A stretch of 64,000 bases of DNA from an uncultured Clostridia bacterium (GTDB taxonomy: Bacteria; Bacillota; Clostridia; Christensenellales; UBA1242), in contig CAKVLR010000001.1 of assembly GCA_934757855.1 (NCBI GenBank), forward strand, positions 186,001 to 250,000, given 5' to 3'. Made by a program: the position numbers and the translations under genes. The notes below the pieces were generated by a model that had not been told where the DNA came from, made no database searches, and saw nothing but the letters and a program-made list of their open reading frames with translations. This document shows positions 25,525 to 33,790 of this stretch, one piece after another (the stretch's first letter is position 1; every line of letters starts with the position of its first letter).

Positions 25525-26745
25525 TTGGACAGAGTTATTTTGCATTGTGATTTAAACAATTTTTACGCATCTGTGGAGTGTTCGCAAAACCCTATTCTTT
25601 GGACAAAACCTGTAGCAGTTACGGGCAATCCTCGCACAAGACACGGAATTATTTTAGCAAAAAACGAAGTGGCGAAAAAGTTTGGGGTCAAAACAGCGCA
25701 GACTATCTGGGAAGCAAAAAAACTTTGCCCAAATTTAATTTGTTTGCCACCTCAATTTGAATTGTATCAGCAATTTAGTAGGCGCGTGCGTGATATTTAC
25801 AAGCGTTTTACCGACAAGGTCGAAAGTTTTGGACCAGATGAATGTTGGCTAGATGTCACTCATTCGCAAAAACTTTTTGGGAGTGGTGAGGAAATTGCCG
25901 ATAAATTGCGCACACTTGTAAAACAAGAAACGGGGCTTACGATTTCAGTTGGAGTTTCTTTTAACAAATATTTTGCAAAACTCGGTAGCGATATGAAAAA
26001 GCCCGATGCTACAACTGTGATTTCGCGTGAAAATTTTAAAGAAAAAATTTGGAATTTGCCGTGCGATGTGCTTATCTTTATAGGTAAACGCACTTACCCA
26101 AAACTGCAAAAATTAAATATCTATACTATTGGTGACCTTGCGCGAGCCGATGAAAATTTGCTAAAAATTCACTTTGGGATTTTAGGACCTCAATACAAAA
26201 AGATTGCGAATGGCGAAGATTGTACAGAAGTAACGCATCAAGATTTTCTAGACGATACAAAATCGGTTGGCAACGGAATGACCGCTATACGCGACTTGGT
26301 TTCACGCGAAGAAGTGGAAACATTAGTGCTAACATTGGCGGAAAAAGTGACATTCCGTATGAGGCAAATGAATTTGTGTGGGCGCACTGCGCATCTCTCA
26401 ATTAGAAACAGCGATTTAACGCACAATTCAAGGTCAATTACTGCACAAAAATCTACCGACAATGCGGAAGATTTTGCAAAAATGTGTATGCAACTTTTTG
26501 ATACTTTTTGGGGTAAACTTGCTCCCTATTCTATCCGTTCAATACGCGTAAGTATGTCAAATTTAAGCCCTGCAAATCAGTCACAGCAAATAGATTTATT
26601 TGAATTTGAAAAATCCGAAAAACTCAAAAAACTAAACGCTAGCCTTGATAAAATTCGTGACAAATACGGCTATTATGCGGTTAGGCGCGCGAAGACCATT
26701 GAGCGCGATTTTATCAATTACTTTGAGGTTGATGAGGAAGAATAA
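25525..26745 (+). CDS. dinB: Y-family DNA polymerase (DinB/Pol IV type)
   Basis: A translesion polymerase of 406 residues. The start is TTG 25525-25527, because AAAGGAG lies seven bases before it; an upstream ATG at 25474 (17 codons earlier) has no ribosome site and adds a non-conserved tail. The palm motif DLNNFYASVE (residues ~8-17) and the catalytic FGPDECWLDVT (~96-106) are present; the latter replaces the common SIDEAFLDVT but keeps the Asp-Glu pair. Further family marks are SVGVSFNKYFAKLGSD (~138), SVGNGMTAIRD (~248, little finger start) and a C-terminal FEFEKSEK segment. No clear beta-clamp motif beyond QIDLFEF at ~361-367, which fits the QxxLF clamp-binding pattern. Confidence 0.92.
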   Translation: MDRVILHCDLNNFYASVECSQNPILWTKPVAVTGNPRTRHGIILAKNEVAKKFGVKTAQTIWEAKKLCPNLICLPPQFELYQQFSRRVRDIYKRFTDKVESFGPDECWLDVTHSQKLFGSGEEIADKLRTLVKQETGLTISVGVSFNKYFAKLGSDMKKPDATTVISRENFKEKIWNLPCDVLIFIGKRTYPKLQKLNIYTIGDLARADENLLKIHFGILGPQYKKIANGEDCTEVTHQDFLDDTKSVGNGMTAIRDLVSREEVETLVLTLAEKVTFRMRQMNLCGRTAHLSIRNSDLTHNSRSITAQKSTDNAEDFAKMCMQLFDTFWGKLAPYSIRSIRVSMSNLSPANQSQQIDLFEFEKSEKLKKLNASLDKIRDKYGYYAVRRAKTIERDFINYFEVDEEE

Positions 26746-26810
26746 TCAAGTAAAACTTCGCTAAATTTAAAGCAATATATAAATATTTTATAATTGAATT
26801 TTGCGTTTTT

Positions 26811-26834
26811 AGACACTTTTTTAGTGTCTATTTT
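26811..26834 (+). terminator. Weak terminator after the polymerase gene
   Basis: AGACAC pairs with GTGTCT around a seven-base T-rich loop, followed by ATTTTG. The short T-run makes it weak. Confidence 0.45.
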
Positions 26835-26906
26835 GTATATATTATATATGGGAAGGCGATTATTAATAAAAATTTGCAAAATTTCTAAAAAATTTAATAA
26901 AATTTG

Positions 26907-26935
26907 TTGACAAAACCTAAAAATTAATGTATCAT
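26907..26935 (+). promoter_or_regulatory. Sigma-A promoter of the tRNA cluster
   Basis: TTGACA (26907-26912) and TATCAT (26930-26935) are 17 bases apart, about 20 bases before the first tRNA. Confidence 0.75.
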
Positions 26936-26955
26936 TTGATTGTTATATCGCTTAA

Positions 26956-27031
26956 CGGGGTGTAGCGCAGTTGGTAGCGCACGTGGTTTGGGACCATGGG
27001 GCCGGGGGTTCGAGCCCCTCCACCCCGACCA
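26956..27031 (+). tRNA. tRNA-Pro (UGG)
   Basis: CGGGGTG/CACCCCG acceptor stem, anticodon loop TTTGGGA with UGG, GGTTCGAGCC T-arm, encoded CCA. First of six tRNAs sharing one promoter and one terminator. Confidence 0.96.
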
Positions 27032-27050
27032 TTAGTGATATAACACATTT

Positions 27051-27127
27051 GGCTCAGTAGCTCAGTTGGTTAGAGCGCCGCCCTGTCACGGCGGAGGTCG
27101 TGGGTTCGAGCCCCATCTGAGTCGCCA
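27051..27127 (+). tRNA. tRNA-Asp (GUC)
   Basis: GGCTCAG acceptor, anticodon loop CTGTCAC with GUC, T-arm GGTTCGAGCC, encoded CCA. Confidence 0.96.
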
Positions 27128-27189
27128 TTGGGTGTGTAGATTATGCACCCTGCGACAAACTTTATTAAGGACTACACTTGCTTTTACAA

Positions 27190-27266
27190 GGGACTTTAGC
27201 TCAGTTGGTTAGAGCGTCCGGCTCATAACCGGATGGTCCAAGGTTCGAGTCCTTGAAGTCCCACCA
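27190..27266 (+). tRNA. tRNA with CAU anticodon (Ile2 more likely than Met)
   Basis: GGGACTT/AAGTCCC acceptor, anticodon loop CTCATAA, encoded CCA. The GGCTCATAACC anticodon arm and overall sequence resemble Bacillus tRNA-Ile2, which is modified by TilS to read AUA; an elongator tRNA-Met is possible. It is not an initiator: the first acceptor pair is matched and the anticodon stem lacks the three G-C pairs. Confidence 0.9.
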
Positions 27267-27313
27267 TAAAGCAAGTATAGTTTTAAATGGGACAATCGCT
27301 TGTTTTTTAACAA

Positions 27314-27389
27314 GCCCTGGTAGCTCAGCTGGTAGAGCAAAGGACTGAAAATCCTTGTGTCGGGGGTTCGAGTCCCCCCTGGGGCACCA
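27314..27389 (+). tRNA. tRNA-Phe (GAA)
   Basis: GCCCTGG/CTGGGGC acceptor with two wobble pairs, anticodon loop CTGAAAA, encoded CCA. Confidence 0.96.
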
Positions 27390-27471
27390 CTGATACTTCG
27401 GTATCGAAAGGGTCCTACTGCCCTACCAAATTAAGTAGATAATTTAATAAGCCGATTTATTCGGTAGATAT

Positions 27472-27547
27472 GCTGGCGTGGCTCAATTGGCAGAGCAGCT
27501 GACTTGTAATCAGCAGGTTGAAGGTTCGATTCCTTTCGCCAGCTCCA
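27472..27547 (+). tRNA. tRNA-Thr (UGU)
   Basis: GCTGGCG/CGCCAGC acceptor, anticodon loop CTTGTAA with UGU, encoded CCA. Confidence 0.96.
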
Positions 27548-27571
27548 TTTTTAAGGCGAAAGCCTTTGTAT

Positions 27572-27657
27572 GGGAATTTTCCAGAGTGGCCAAATGGAGC
27601 AGACTGTAAATCTGTTGTCGGAAGACTTCGGTGGTTCGAATCCACCAGTTCCCACCA
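27572..27657 (+). tRNA. tRNA-Tyr (GUA)
   Basis: GGGAATT acceptor, anticodon loop CTGTAAA with GUA, long class II variable arm (TCGGAAGACTTCGG region), encoded CCA; 86 bases. Confidence 0.96.
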
Positions 27658-27684
27658 CACTAAAAATGGGCTCGGCTAAGCCAA

Positions 27685-27734
27685 AAACTCGGGTTTTTAA
27701 ACAAATTTTGTTTGATTACCCGAGTTTCTTTTTA
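27685..27734 (+). terminator. Terminator after the tRNA cluster
   Basis: AAACTCGGGT pairs perfectly with ACCCGAGTTT, followed by CTTTTTAT. The loop is about 23 bases and itself contains AAACAAA/TTTGTTT pairing. Confidence 0.85.
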
Positions 27735-27783
27735 TCTTAATTTTGACCTAAAAACTGTATCAAAACTGTGTCAAAATTAAGAT
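27734..27783. repeat. Perfect 14-bp inverted repeat with an 11-bp tandem repeat inside
   Basis: ATCTTAATTTTGAC (27734-27747) and its exact complement (27770-27783) flank two direct copies of AAAACTGTRTC (27751-27761 and 27762-27772). No gene lies here. It might be a second terminator, an operator or a recombination remnant beside the tRNA genes. Confidence 0.7.
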
Positions 27784-27862
27784 AAGTCTATAAAAGCCCG
27801 CTACACACCTGATTGTGTGATAACTTTTGTTAAATTTTTTTAAAAGAATTATGTTAATCGTT

Positions 27863-27890
27863 TTGCTTTTTTCTAAAATTAGGTTATAAT
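27863..27890 (+). promoter_or_regulatory. Sigma-A promoter of the acyl-CoA synthetase gene
   Basis: TTGCTT (27863-27868) and TATAAT (27885-27890) with a 16-base spacer, about 30 bases upstream of the start codon. Confidence 0.55.
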
Positions 27891-27919
27891 ATTATATAAG
27901 TAAGTTTTAGGAGTAAGTT

Positions 27920-30022
27920 ATGAAAGATTTGTACAAAATGTTACACCCAAAATCAGTCGCTATCGTTGGCGCTAGCGCAAAGGCTGGTTCTGTTGGTAAC
28001 GAATTGATGAAACGCCTGATTGAGGCTGATTTTAACGGCAGTATTTACCCTATCAACCCTAAAAATTTGGAGGTTGAAGGTATTGCATGCTACCCTACTG
28101 TTTTAGATGTAAAAAAAGACATTGATGTTGCTATTGTTGCCGTACCTGCTGGCGCTGTGCTAGGAGTTTTGGAGCAATGTGCTGGCGCAAAAATCACTAA
28201 TGCGGTGATTATTTCTAGTGGTTTCAAGGAAACGGGCGAAGAAGGCAAAATTCTGGAAAACAAAATAGCCGAATTTGCAAACGCTAATAATATAAACATT
28301 ATCGGTCCAAACTGTCTAGGTATCGTAAATATGGCAGATGACATACGATTTAATGGCTGTTTTGCGCCTATCAAGCCCGTTGCTGGAACAATCGGGTTTG
28401 CCACTCAATCGGGAGCGCTTGCAAGTGGTATAATCAATATTTTGCCTACTCTCAATGTTGGTATTGCACAAATGGTTTCTCTTGGTAATCAATGTCAAAT
28501 TAATGCGCTTGATGTACTTGAAATGTGGGAAAATGATGACCATATTCAGCAAATTTTGATGTATATGGAGTCAATTCCCGACCCTATTCGTTTCCGCGAA
28601 ATTGCCACTAGGATTTCCTTCAAAAAACCTATTTTGATAATTAAATCTGGTCGTAGTGAGCGTGGTGCGAAGGCTAGCGTTTCGCATACTGGTAGTCTTG
28701 CTGGTGATGACACAACAGCAACGGGTTTGTTTGCGACAAGTGGAGTTATACGCGAATTATATTTGCGTGATTTATTCAATTCTGCGCAAGTGCTAGCAAA
28801 ATGCCCTATTCCAAAGGGAGATAATTTGGCTATCGTTACCAATGCGGGAGGCCCTGGGATTTTGGCTACCGATACTGCCAACGACTATCAAATTCCGCTT
28901 GCAAATTTGAGCGACAGCACAAAGCAAAAGTTGCGTGATGTTTTACCACCGCAAGCAAGTGTAAATAACCCTGTCGATGTAATCGCAAGTGCTACCGCTG
29001 AGCAATATTGTGATGCAATGAAAATTTTGCTTTCTGCCCGCGAAGTTGATATTTTGCTAGTAATTTACCTTTACATTACTGGGAAAAATGATATTGCAAT
29101 TACAAAATATTTGGAAGATTTAAAGAAAAAATACCCAAACAAGCCTATCGTTGCAGTCTATATGACTACACCTGATTTTGAGGACGAAGCACGCGCAACA
29201 ATTCCAAACTGGGATATTCCTACCTTCCGCTTTATGGTAGATGCGATTAGAGGCATAAAGCGATTGGTTGAGCGCAAGGCCTTTTTGGAATCTGGCACAG
29301 AAAAAACACCTATCTTAAAAGTAAACAAAGATCGCGCACAAAAAATTTTAGACAATGCAAAAACGCAAGGAATTACGCAGTTAACAACAATGCAAAGTTT
29401 GCAAATTTTTGATGCTTATGGCTTGCCTCTACCTAAATTTGGGATTGCTCAGTCGCTAAAAGAAGCGAAAGACATTGCAAACCAAATCAGTTATCCAGTA
29501 GTTTTAAAATTATCAAGCAAGACTGTAACTCACAAGTCAGACATTGGCGGTGTAATCACAAATATTAAGTCCGATGAAGAACTTGGTTTTTGGTGGAATA
29601 GACTTGTAGATAGGCTCAATAAAGCGGGACTTGTGGATAGTCTTGATGGCATTGTGGTAATGCAACAAGTGCAGGGCGCAAATCGTGAACTTGTGGCTGG
29701 CGTTGTTAAAAAAGGCGATGTGCATCAAATGATGTTCGGTCTTGGTGGAATTTTTGTTGAGGCTTTACACGAGGTTACTTTCCGCCCTTGCCCACTTTCT
29801 ATACAAGATGCTAGCGATTTAATCAATGGCACAAAGGCAAAAAATATAATGGGCTTTGTGCGTGGCGGTATGGCAACTGATATGCAAGTTGTAAAAGAAA
29901 CTTTATTGCGTATGAGTCAATTAGTCACTGATTTTCCAGAAATAAACGAGATTGATGCCAACCCACTTATGATTGATGACAAAGGTAGATTGCTAGTCGT
30001 TGATGCGAGAATTGTATTGTAA
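27920..30022 (+). CDS. ADP-forming acetate/acyl-CoA synthetase, fused alpha and beta subunits
   Basis: This enzyme converts an acyl-CoA, ADP and phosphate to the acid, CoA and ATP, giving ATP by substrate-level phosphorylation in fermenters, or runs in reverse. 700 residues in one chain: an N-terminal CoA-binding Rossmann domain (VAIVGASAKAGSVGN, ~13-27), a succinyl-CoA-synthetase-like domain with IIGPNCLGIVN (~130) and the phospho-His loop VSHTGSLAGD near 256, then an ATP-grasp domain (~480-700) with PVVLKLSSKTVTHKSDIGGV and the ending EIDANPLM. Archaea split these parts into two genes; the fusion is common in anaerobic bacteria. It is monocistronic between its own promoter and terminator. 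Confidence 0.93.
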   Translation: MKDLYKMLHPKSVAIVGASAKAGSVGNELMKRLIEADFNGSIYPINPKNLEVEGIACYPTVLDVKKDIDVAIVAVPAGAVLGVLEQCAGAKITNAVIISSGFKETGEEGKILENKIAEFANANNINIIGPNCLGIVNMADDIRFNGCFAPIKPVAGTIGFATQSGALASGIINILPTLNVGIAQMVSLGNQCQINALDVLEMWENDDHIQQILMYMESIPDPIRFREIATRISFKKPILIIKSGRSERGAKASVSHTGSLAGDDTTATGLFATSGVIRELYLRDLFNSAQVLAKCPIPKGDNLAIVTNAGGPGILATDTANDYQIPLANLSDSTKQKLRDVLPPQASVNNPVDVIASATAEQYCDAMKILLSAREVDILLVIYLYITGKNDIAITKYLEDLKKKYPNKPIVAVYMTTPDFEDEARATIPNWDIPTFRFMVDAIRGIKRLVERKAFLESGTEKTPILKVNKDRAQKILDNAKTQGITQLTTMQSLQIFDAYGLPLPKFGIAQSLKEAKDIANQISYPVVLKLSSKTVTHKSDIGGVITNIKSDEELGFWWNRLVDRLNKAGLVDSLDGIVVMQQVQGANRELVAGVVKKGDVHQMMFGLGGIFVEALHEVTFRPCPLSIQDASDLINGTKAKNIMGFVRGGMATDMQVVKETLLRMSQLVTDFPEINEIDANPLMIDDKGRLLVVDARIVL

Positions 30023-30050
30023 GTAAAAATATTTTTTAAAAATATCAAGA

Positions 30051-30083
30051 AGCAGTGAAATAACAGTCTTCACTGCTTTTTCC
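30051..30083 (+). terminator. Terminator after the acyl-CoA synthetase gene
   Basis: AGCAGTGAA pairs with TTCACTGCT around a nine-base loop, followed by TTTTTCC. Confidence 0.85.
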
Positions 30084-30098
30084 GTATTTTAGGGCAAA

Positions 30099-30139
30099 AC
30101 TATGCGTAAAACTGATTGCATAGTACATTGCATAGTACC
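30099..30139. repeat. TTGCATAGTAC-family palindromic repeat, copy 3
   Basis: ACTATGCGTAAAACTGATT is followed by two head-to-tail units, GCATAGTAC-ATT-GCATAGTAC. The last 21 bases are identical to the core in murD. The remaining gap (30140-30323) is AT-rich with no gene; a ribosome site (AAAAGGGGAA) precedes the next start. Confidence 0.75.
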
Positions 30140-30323
30140 AAAAAATGACTTTTATGGGGAAATATTTGGGCTAAACACTTTACGAATATACTGCACAAAA
30201 AATTTCAACTATTTTAAAGTTTAGCGCTATTTTTGTTTTACAAAACACTTAAAAAAGTATATACTTATTATGTAAAAACCATCAATAACTATTACCTATC
30301 AAATTTTAAAAAGGGGAATTTTT

Positions 30324-31004
30324 ATGGTTGTATTTTATGTACTACTCGCCGTTGCCGTTGTGCTAGCGGGGCTATTTATTGGACTATGGTCAAGAGAACG
30401 ACCTATGCTAAGTTTCTTTTTTAAGGGACTCGCTAGTGTCGCGGTAGTTAGTTTGGCAATTTATACTGCTTATATTTCAATGTTTGATACAAGCACAATT
30501 CTATTGATTATAGGACTAGTGTTTTGCTTATTTGGTGACCTTTCACTTGCTTTACCTGAATTGTGTGATGAAGAAAAACGCGCAAAAATTTACACTTGCG
30601 GAACAGTTTGTTTTGCGATTGCTCAAATTATATTTATAGTTATGCTTGCTTTGCTTGATACTCTAACTTTGTTTGGGTTGATTTTTGGAGTACTATTTGC
30701 TCTATCAATTTTTGTACTCAAAAAGCCCCTCAAACTTGACTTTGGCAAATGTCTAGTGCCTTCTCTCATCTATGCAATGCTTTTAGGGAGCAATGTGGCT
30801 GGCTCTATTTTGTTGATGTGTGTTTCAAGTTTTAGTATTTATAGTATTCTGCTTGCTATTGGCTTTGTATTCTTTGTTGCATCGGACTTGGTATTAAGCC
30901 TAATTTACTATGGAGGCAACACAAAACCTATTACTCAAAAAATCAATTTAGCGCTTTACTATATCGCTATCATTCTACTTGCGGTTAGTTTTGTTGCTAT
31001 TTAA
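30324..31004 (+). CDS. YhhN/TMEM86 family membrane protein
   Basis: A 226-residue protein with about eight membrane helices, matching the YhhN family. Eukaryotic TMEM86B members hydrolyse lysoplasmalogen; bacterial function is not settled. The family motif GDLSLALPE (~72-80) and the late ASDLVLSL (~190) each carry the conserved acidic residues expected in the membrane active site. Plasmalogens occur in many anaerobic Clostridia, so a lysoplasmalogenase role is plausible (inference). It is the first of four tightly packed genes to 33078 (gaps of 9 and 3 bases, then an overlap). Confidence 0.85.
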   Translation: MVVFYVLLAVAVVLAGLFIGLWSRERPMLSFFFKGLASVAVVSLAIYTAYISMFDTSTILLIIGLVFCLFGDLSLALPELCDEEKRAKIYTCGTVCFAIAQIIFIVMLALLDTLTLFGLIFGVLFALSIFVLKKPLKLDFGKCLVPSLIYAMLLGSNVAGSILLMCVSSFSIYSILLAIGFVFFVASDLVLSLIYYGGNTKPITQKINLALYYIAIILLAVSFVAI

Positions 31005-31013
31005 GGAGAATTT

Positions 31014-31451
31014 ATGGAAAAATATTTTATCGCCTATGGCACAAATATCAACACTGCTGAACTAGCAAAAGCGTTCCCTGAGGTGAAAATTTTAGGCTAT
31101 ACTTACCTATACAACTACGCTTTGGAATTTGTGGGTTTTGATGGACACGCTGTCGCGACACTTGTAAAAAAGCACGGCGCAAAGACCCCCGTTGCCGTGT
31201 GGGATTTTCCAGAAGAATTGCGCTACACGATTGCAAATTATGAACCTTTCCCTTATATGTACAAAAAAATTAAGGTCAATGTAAAAATTGAAAAGCAAAA
31301 ATTATCAGGTGTGGTTTATGTCACTAAACAAAAATTGCAACACGGCACACCTAGCCCTGAATATTTGCAAATTTTGAAGCAAGGTTACAAAGAGGCTGGC
31401 TTCGATGAAAGCCTAATTGATACTGCGCTAAAACAACAACCAAAGGACTAA
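31014..31451 (+). CDS. Gamma-glutamylcyclotransferase-like (AIG2/GGCT) protein
   Basis: 145 residues of the GGCT-like barrel. The N-terminal YGTN motif (residues ~8-11) replaces the usual YGSN, and the conserved Glu of the active-site segment is present in NYEPFPYMYKK (~78-88). Typical members act on gamma-glutamyl amines or peptides. Substrate here is unknown. The ribosome site TAAGGAGAATTT overlaps the end of the preceding gene region, and the next gene starts three bases after its stop, so it is part of the operon 30324-33078. Confidence 0.8.
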   Translation: MEKYFIAYGTNINTAELAKAFPEVKILGYTYLYNYALEFVGFDGHAVATLVKKHGAKTPVAVWDFPEELRYTIANYEPFPYMYKKIKVNVKIEKQKLSGVVYVTKQKLQHGTPSPEYLQILKQGYKEAGFDESLIDTALKQQPKD

Positions 31452-31454
31452 ATT

Positions 31455-32612
31455 ATGCGTTATATTTTACCTGATTATGAAAATTGTTGCGTGAATGTAA
31501 TGAGTTCGATTGCAAAGCATTTTGGCTTATATAATCCACACAACACACTATCTATTGTTGATAAAGAACTACAAAAAGGCTACAAAAATGTAGTCGTTTT
31601 GCTTTTAGATGGACTCGGTCAAAATATTTTGATGCAAGAAACGCCAAATGACTGCTTCTTGCGAAAAAATTTTAAGCAAGAATTAAGCACTGTTTACCCT
31701 AGCAGTACAGTGCCAGCAACTGTAAGCATAAAGACTGGGCTTACCCCGTTTGAGCACGGCTGGTGGGGACACTTTTTGTTTTTTAAATCTTTGGGGCAAA
31801 CTATAAATGTTTACACAAATAATGATGCGTTTAGTCGCAAAAAAGTGCCTGTTGAAGATGTTGCGCACCGCGTGATGCCATATACAAATATTCTAGATGA
31901 AGCGGTAAAAGCAAATAGTGATTTGCGCGCTTATAACCTTTGCCCCGCTGAGGCGCGTGATAATTTTGGCGTAAGTCAAGTGACTTACAATGATTTTGAT
32001 GAACTTTGCGAATATACAAAGACTCTTTGCTCGCTTGATGGTAAAAAATTCATTTACGCTTATCACAACTACCCCGATGATATGATGCACAAACTAGGCA
32101 CTCATTCCTACGAAACCAACAAATTATTGAACGATTTGAACTATCAGGTAGAGGCTTTGTGCAAATCTTGCCCTGACACACTATTCATTATTACCGCAGA
32201 CCACGGTCAAACCGAACTACACGAATCGCGAGATATTACAAACTACCCTGACCTCGTTGATACTCTGCTTATGATGCCCAGTGGTTGCACGCGTTGCGCA
32301 AACTTTTTTGTTAAGCGCGGACTAGAAAAAACTTTTGAAAAGTTGGCAAAAAAATATTTTGGTGATAAATTTGAGATTTTTAGCAGAAAAGAAATATTAA
32401 AAACTCGACTTTTGGGCTTTGGGGAAGCGCACCCAGAACTTGATAATACTTTGGGTGACTATCTAATTTGCGCGGTTAGCGATTGCAATATCACCTACTC
32501 TACAATTTATGGATTGCCTAGACCTCAACCTTTTGGAATACACGGTGGACTCACCTTTGATGAAATGCGCGTGCCTTTGATTATGTACGGAGATAAAACT
32601 ACAAATGAATGA
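31455..32612 (+). CDS. Type I phosphodiesterase / alkaline phosphatase-superfamily protein
   Basis: 385 residues, cytosolic, with no signal peptide. The alkaline-phosphatase-fold metal sites are visible: LLLDGLGQN (~50-58), the nucleophile in PSSTVPATVS (~77-86), HNYPDDMMHKLG (~211) and ITADHGQTEL (~250). This resembles nucleotide pyrophosphatase/phosphonoacetate-hydrolase-like enzymes of Firmicutes. The substrate cannot be read from sequence. It overlaps the GtrA gene by eight bases. Given YhhN and GtrA neighbours, a lipid- or glycolipid-phosphate substrate is possible (inference). Confidence 0.85.
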   Translation: MRYILPDYENCCVNVMSSIAKHFGLYNPHNTLSIVDKELQKGYKNVVVLLLDGLGQNILMQETPNDCFLRKNFKQELSTVYPSSTVPATVSIKTGLTPFEHGWWGHFLFFKSLGQTINVYTNNDAFSRKKVPVEDVAHRVMPYTNILDEAVKANSDLRAYNLCPAEARDNFGVSQVTYNDFDELCEYTKTLCSLDGKKFIYAYHNYPDDMMHKLGTHSYETNKLLNDLNYQVEALCKSCPDTLFIITADHGQTELHESRDITNYPDLVDTLLMMPSGCTRCANFFVKRGLEKTFEKLAKKYFGDKFEIFSRKEILKTRLLGFGEAHPELDNTLGDYLICAVSDCNITYSTIYGLPRPQPFGIHGGLTFDEMRVPLIMYGDKTTNE

Positions 32613-33078
32613 ATATTTTAAACAAGCACTAAAATTTTTGGGCTTTTCTGTAACGGCGGGACTAATACAAATACTTTCGTTTACATTGATGAACGAATTA
32701 CTTACTATTTCTTACTGGCCCGCATATCTAACATCACTCGTTTTGAGCGTATTATACAACTATATTTTGAATAGAAAATTTACCTTCAAAAGTAGCAACA
32801 ATGTGCCATTTTCAATGTTTTTGGTATTTTTATACTATTTGGTATTTACCCCGCTTTCTACTCTTTGGGGCGAAGCGCTTACGAAACAAGCGGGCTGGAA
32901 TGAATATCTAGTACTTGCACTCACAATGGTGATTAATTTTGTTACAGAATTTTTGTACCAACGCTATGTTGTATTTAGAAAAAAGAAAGTTGCTAATGAC
33001 ACAAACCAAGACAACAATATCACAGAAAACGAAATTCAAGAAGATATTGACTTGCAAAAACAACCCGATGCGGAATAA
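32605..33078 (+). CDS. GtrA family membrane protein
   Basis: 157 residues with four membrane helices, the layout of the GtrA family, which is thought to move polyprenyl-linked sugars across the membrane. The conserved start FLGFSVTAGLIQI and the motif NYILNRKFTFKS (~48-59) are clear. The last ~30 residues are a charged cytosolic tail (Asn/Gln/Asp/Glu-rich) beyond the usual end. It starts inside the preceding phosphodiesterase gene. No glycosyltransferase partner is adjacent. Confidence 0.9.
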   Translation: MNEYFKQALKFLGFSVTAGLIQILSFTLMNELLTISYWPAYLTSLVLSVLYNYILNRKFTFKSSNNVPFSMFLVFLYYLVFTPLSTLWGEALTKQAGWNEYLVLALTMVINFVTEFLYQRYVVFRKKKVANDTNQDNNITENEIQEDIDLQKQPDAE

Positions 33079-33142
33079 CTTGCAAAAACGAAAACATATG
33101 TTGTGTAACAATTTAGATTATAAAGTTATTTAACTAAAAATA

Positions 33143-33178
33143 AAAAGGATTTGTTTTTTTAACAAAATCCTTTCTTTT
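33143..33178. terminator. Bidirectional terminator between gtrA-like and HAD genes
   Basis: AAAGGATTTGTT pairs with AACAAAATCCTTT (one bulge), with T-runs on both strands; the genes on either side converge. Confidence 0.75.
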
Positions 33179-33790
33179 TTATTCATCTATTTTATTTAAA
33201 AGTTCTTCCGCTGAATTTGCGCAATTTTCGCCTTTTAGTCCGTACCCCCAGCCAACACCGATAAATTTAATCTTATTTTTCTCGGCGCAAACTCTATCAA
33301 ATTCAGTATCACCCACTAAAATGGTAGCACCTTTATCAAATTTTTTATTTTTTATTAATTTTTTTACTAATTCCGTTTTTGATGTATAAGGTTTCTCTTT
33401 GTCATCACCGACAACGGCATCGAAATAATCTAAAATGCCCAAATATTCTAATTCGCGCTTGACAATTTCTACAACTTGCAAACTAGTTGTGTATAATTTG
33501 AACCCACAACTTTTGAGCAATGGTAATACTTTTTTCATTTCAGCATTTACATAAATATCTTTGATTTCGATTTCGTTGAATACCTGCATATAGTAATTCA
33601 TTGCTGTTTGCGCGTTTTCTTTGCCAAAATACTGCTCAAAAGTATTTATTAGTGGTGGCCCAATTAAGGCGACCATATCCATCTTATAAGTACTAACACC
33701 AAAATGCTTGAATACCGTTTTTAATACTCTAATTTGTAGTTTTTGACTATCAATTAAAGTTCCTTCCAAATCAAATAAAACATTCTTCAT
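33179..33790 (-). CDS. HAD-superfamily hydrolase, phosphoglycolate-phosphatase-like
   Basis: 203 residues with a HAD core and helical cap. Motif I is FDLEGTLIDS (residues ~6-15): the first Asp, the nucleophile, is present but the second, normally Asp acting as general acid/base, is Glu. Motif II is the Thr/Ser in LYTTSLQ (~103), motif III the Lys near KPYTSK (~144) and motif IV VGDTEFDRVCAE (~170). The rest fits an active phosphatase. It overlaps metG by one base (TAATG), so it is coupled to it, perhaps for a housekeeping or damage-control role. Confidence 0.85.
   Translation of the reverse strand: MKNVLFDLEGTLIDSQKLQIRVLKTVFKHFGVSTYKMDMVALIGPPLINTFEQYFGKENAQTAMNYYMQVFNEIEIKDIYVNAEMKKVLPLLKSCGFKLYTTSLQVVEIVKRELEYLGILDYFDAVVGDDKEKPYTSKTELVKKLIKNKKFDKGATILVGDTEFDRVCAEKNKIKFIGVGWGYGLKGENCANSAEELLNKIDE

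Noticed and set aside
27457..27660. A minus-strand frame across the last two tRNAs
   Set aside because: It is the well-known artefact of translating tRNA-Thr and tRNA-Tyr in antisense; the SNHRSLPTTDLQSAPFGHSGKF-like text is typical of it.
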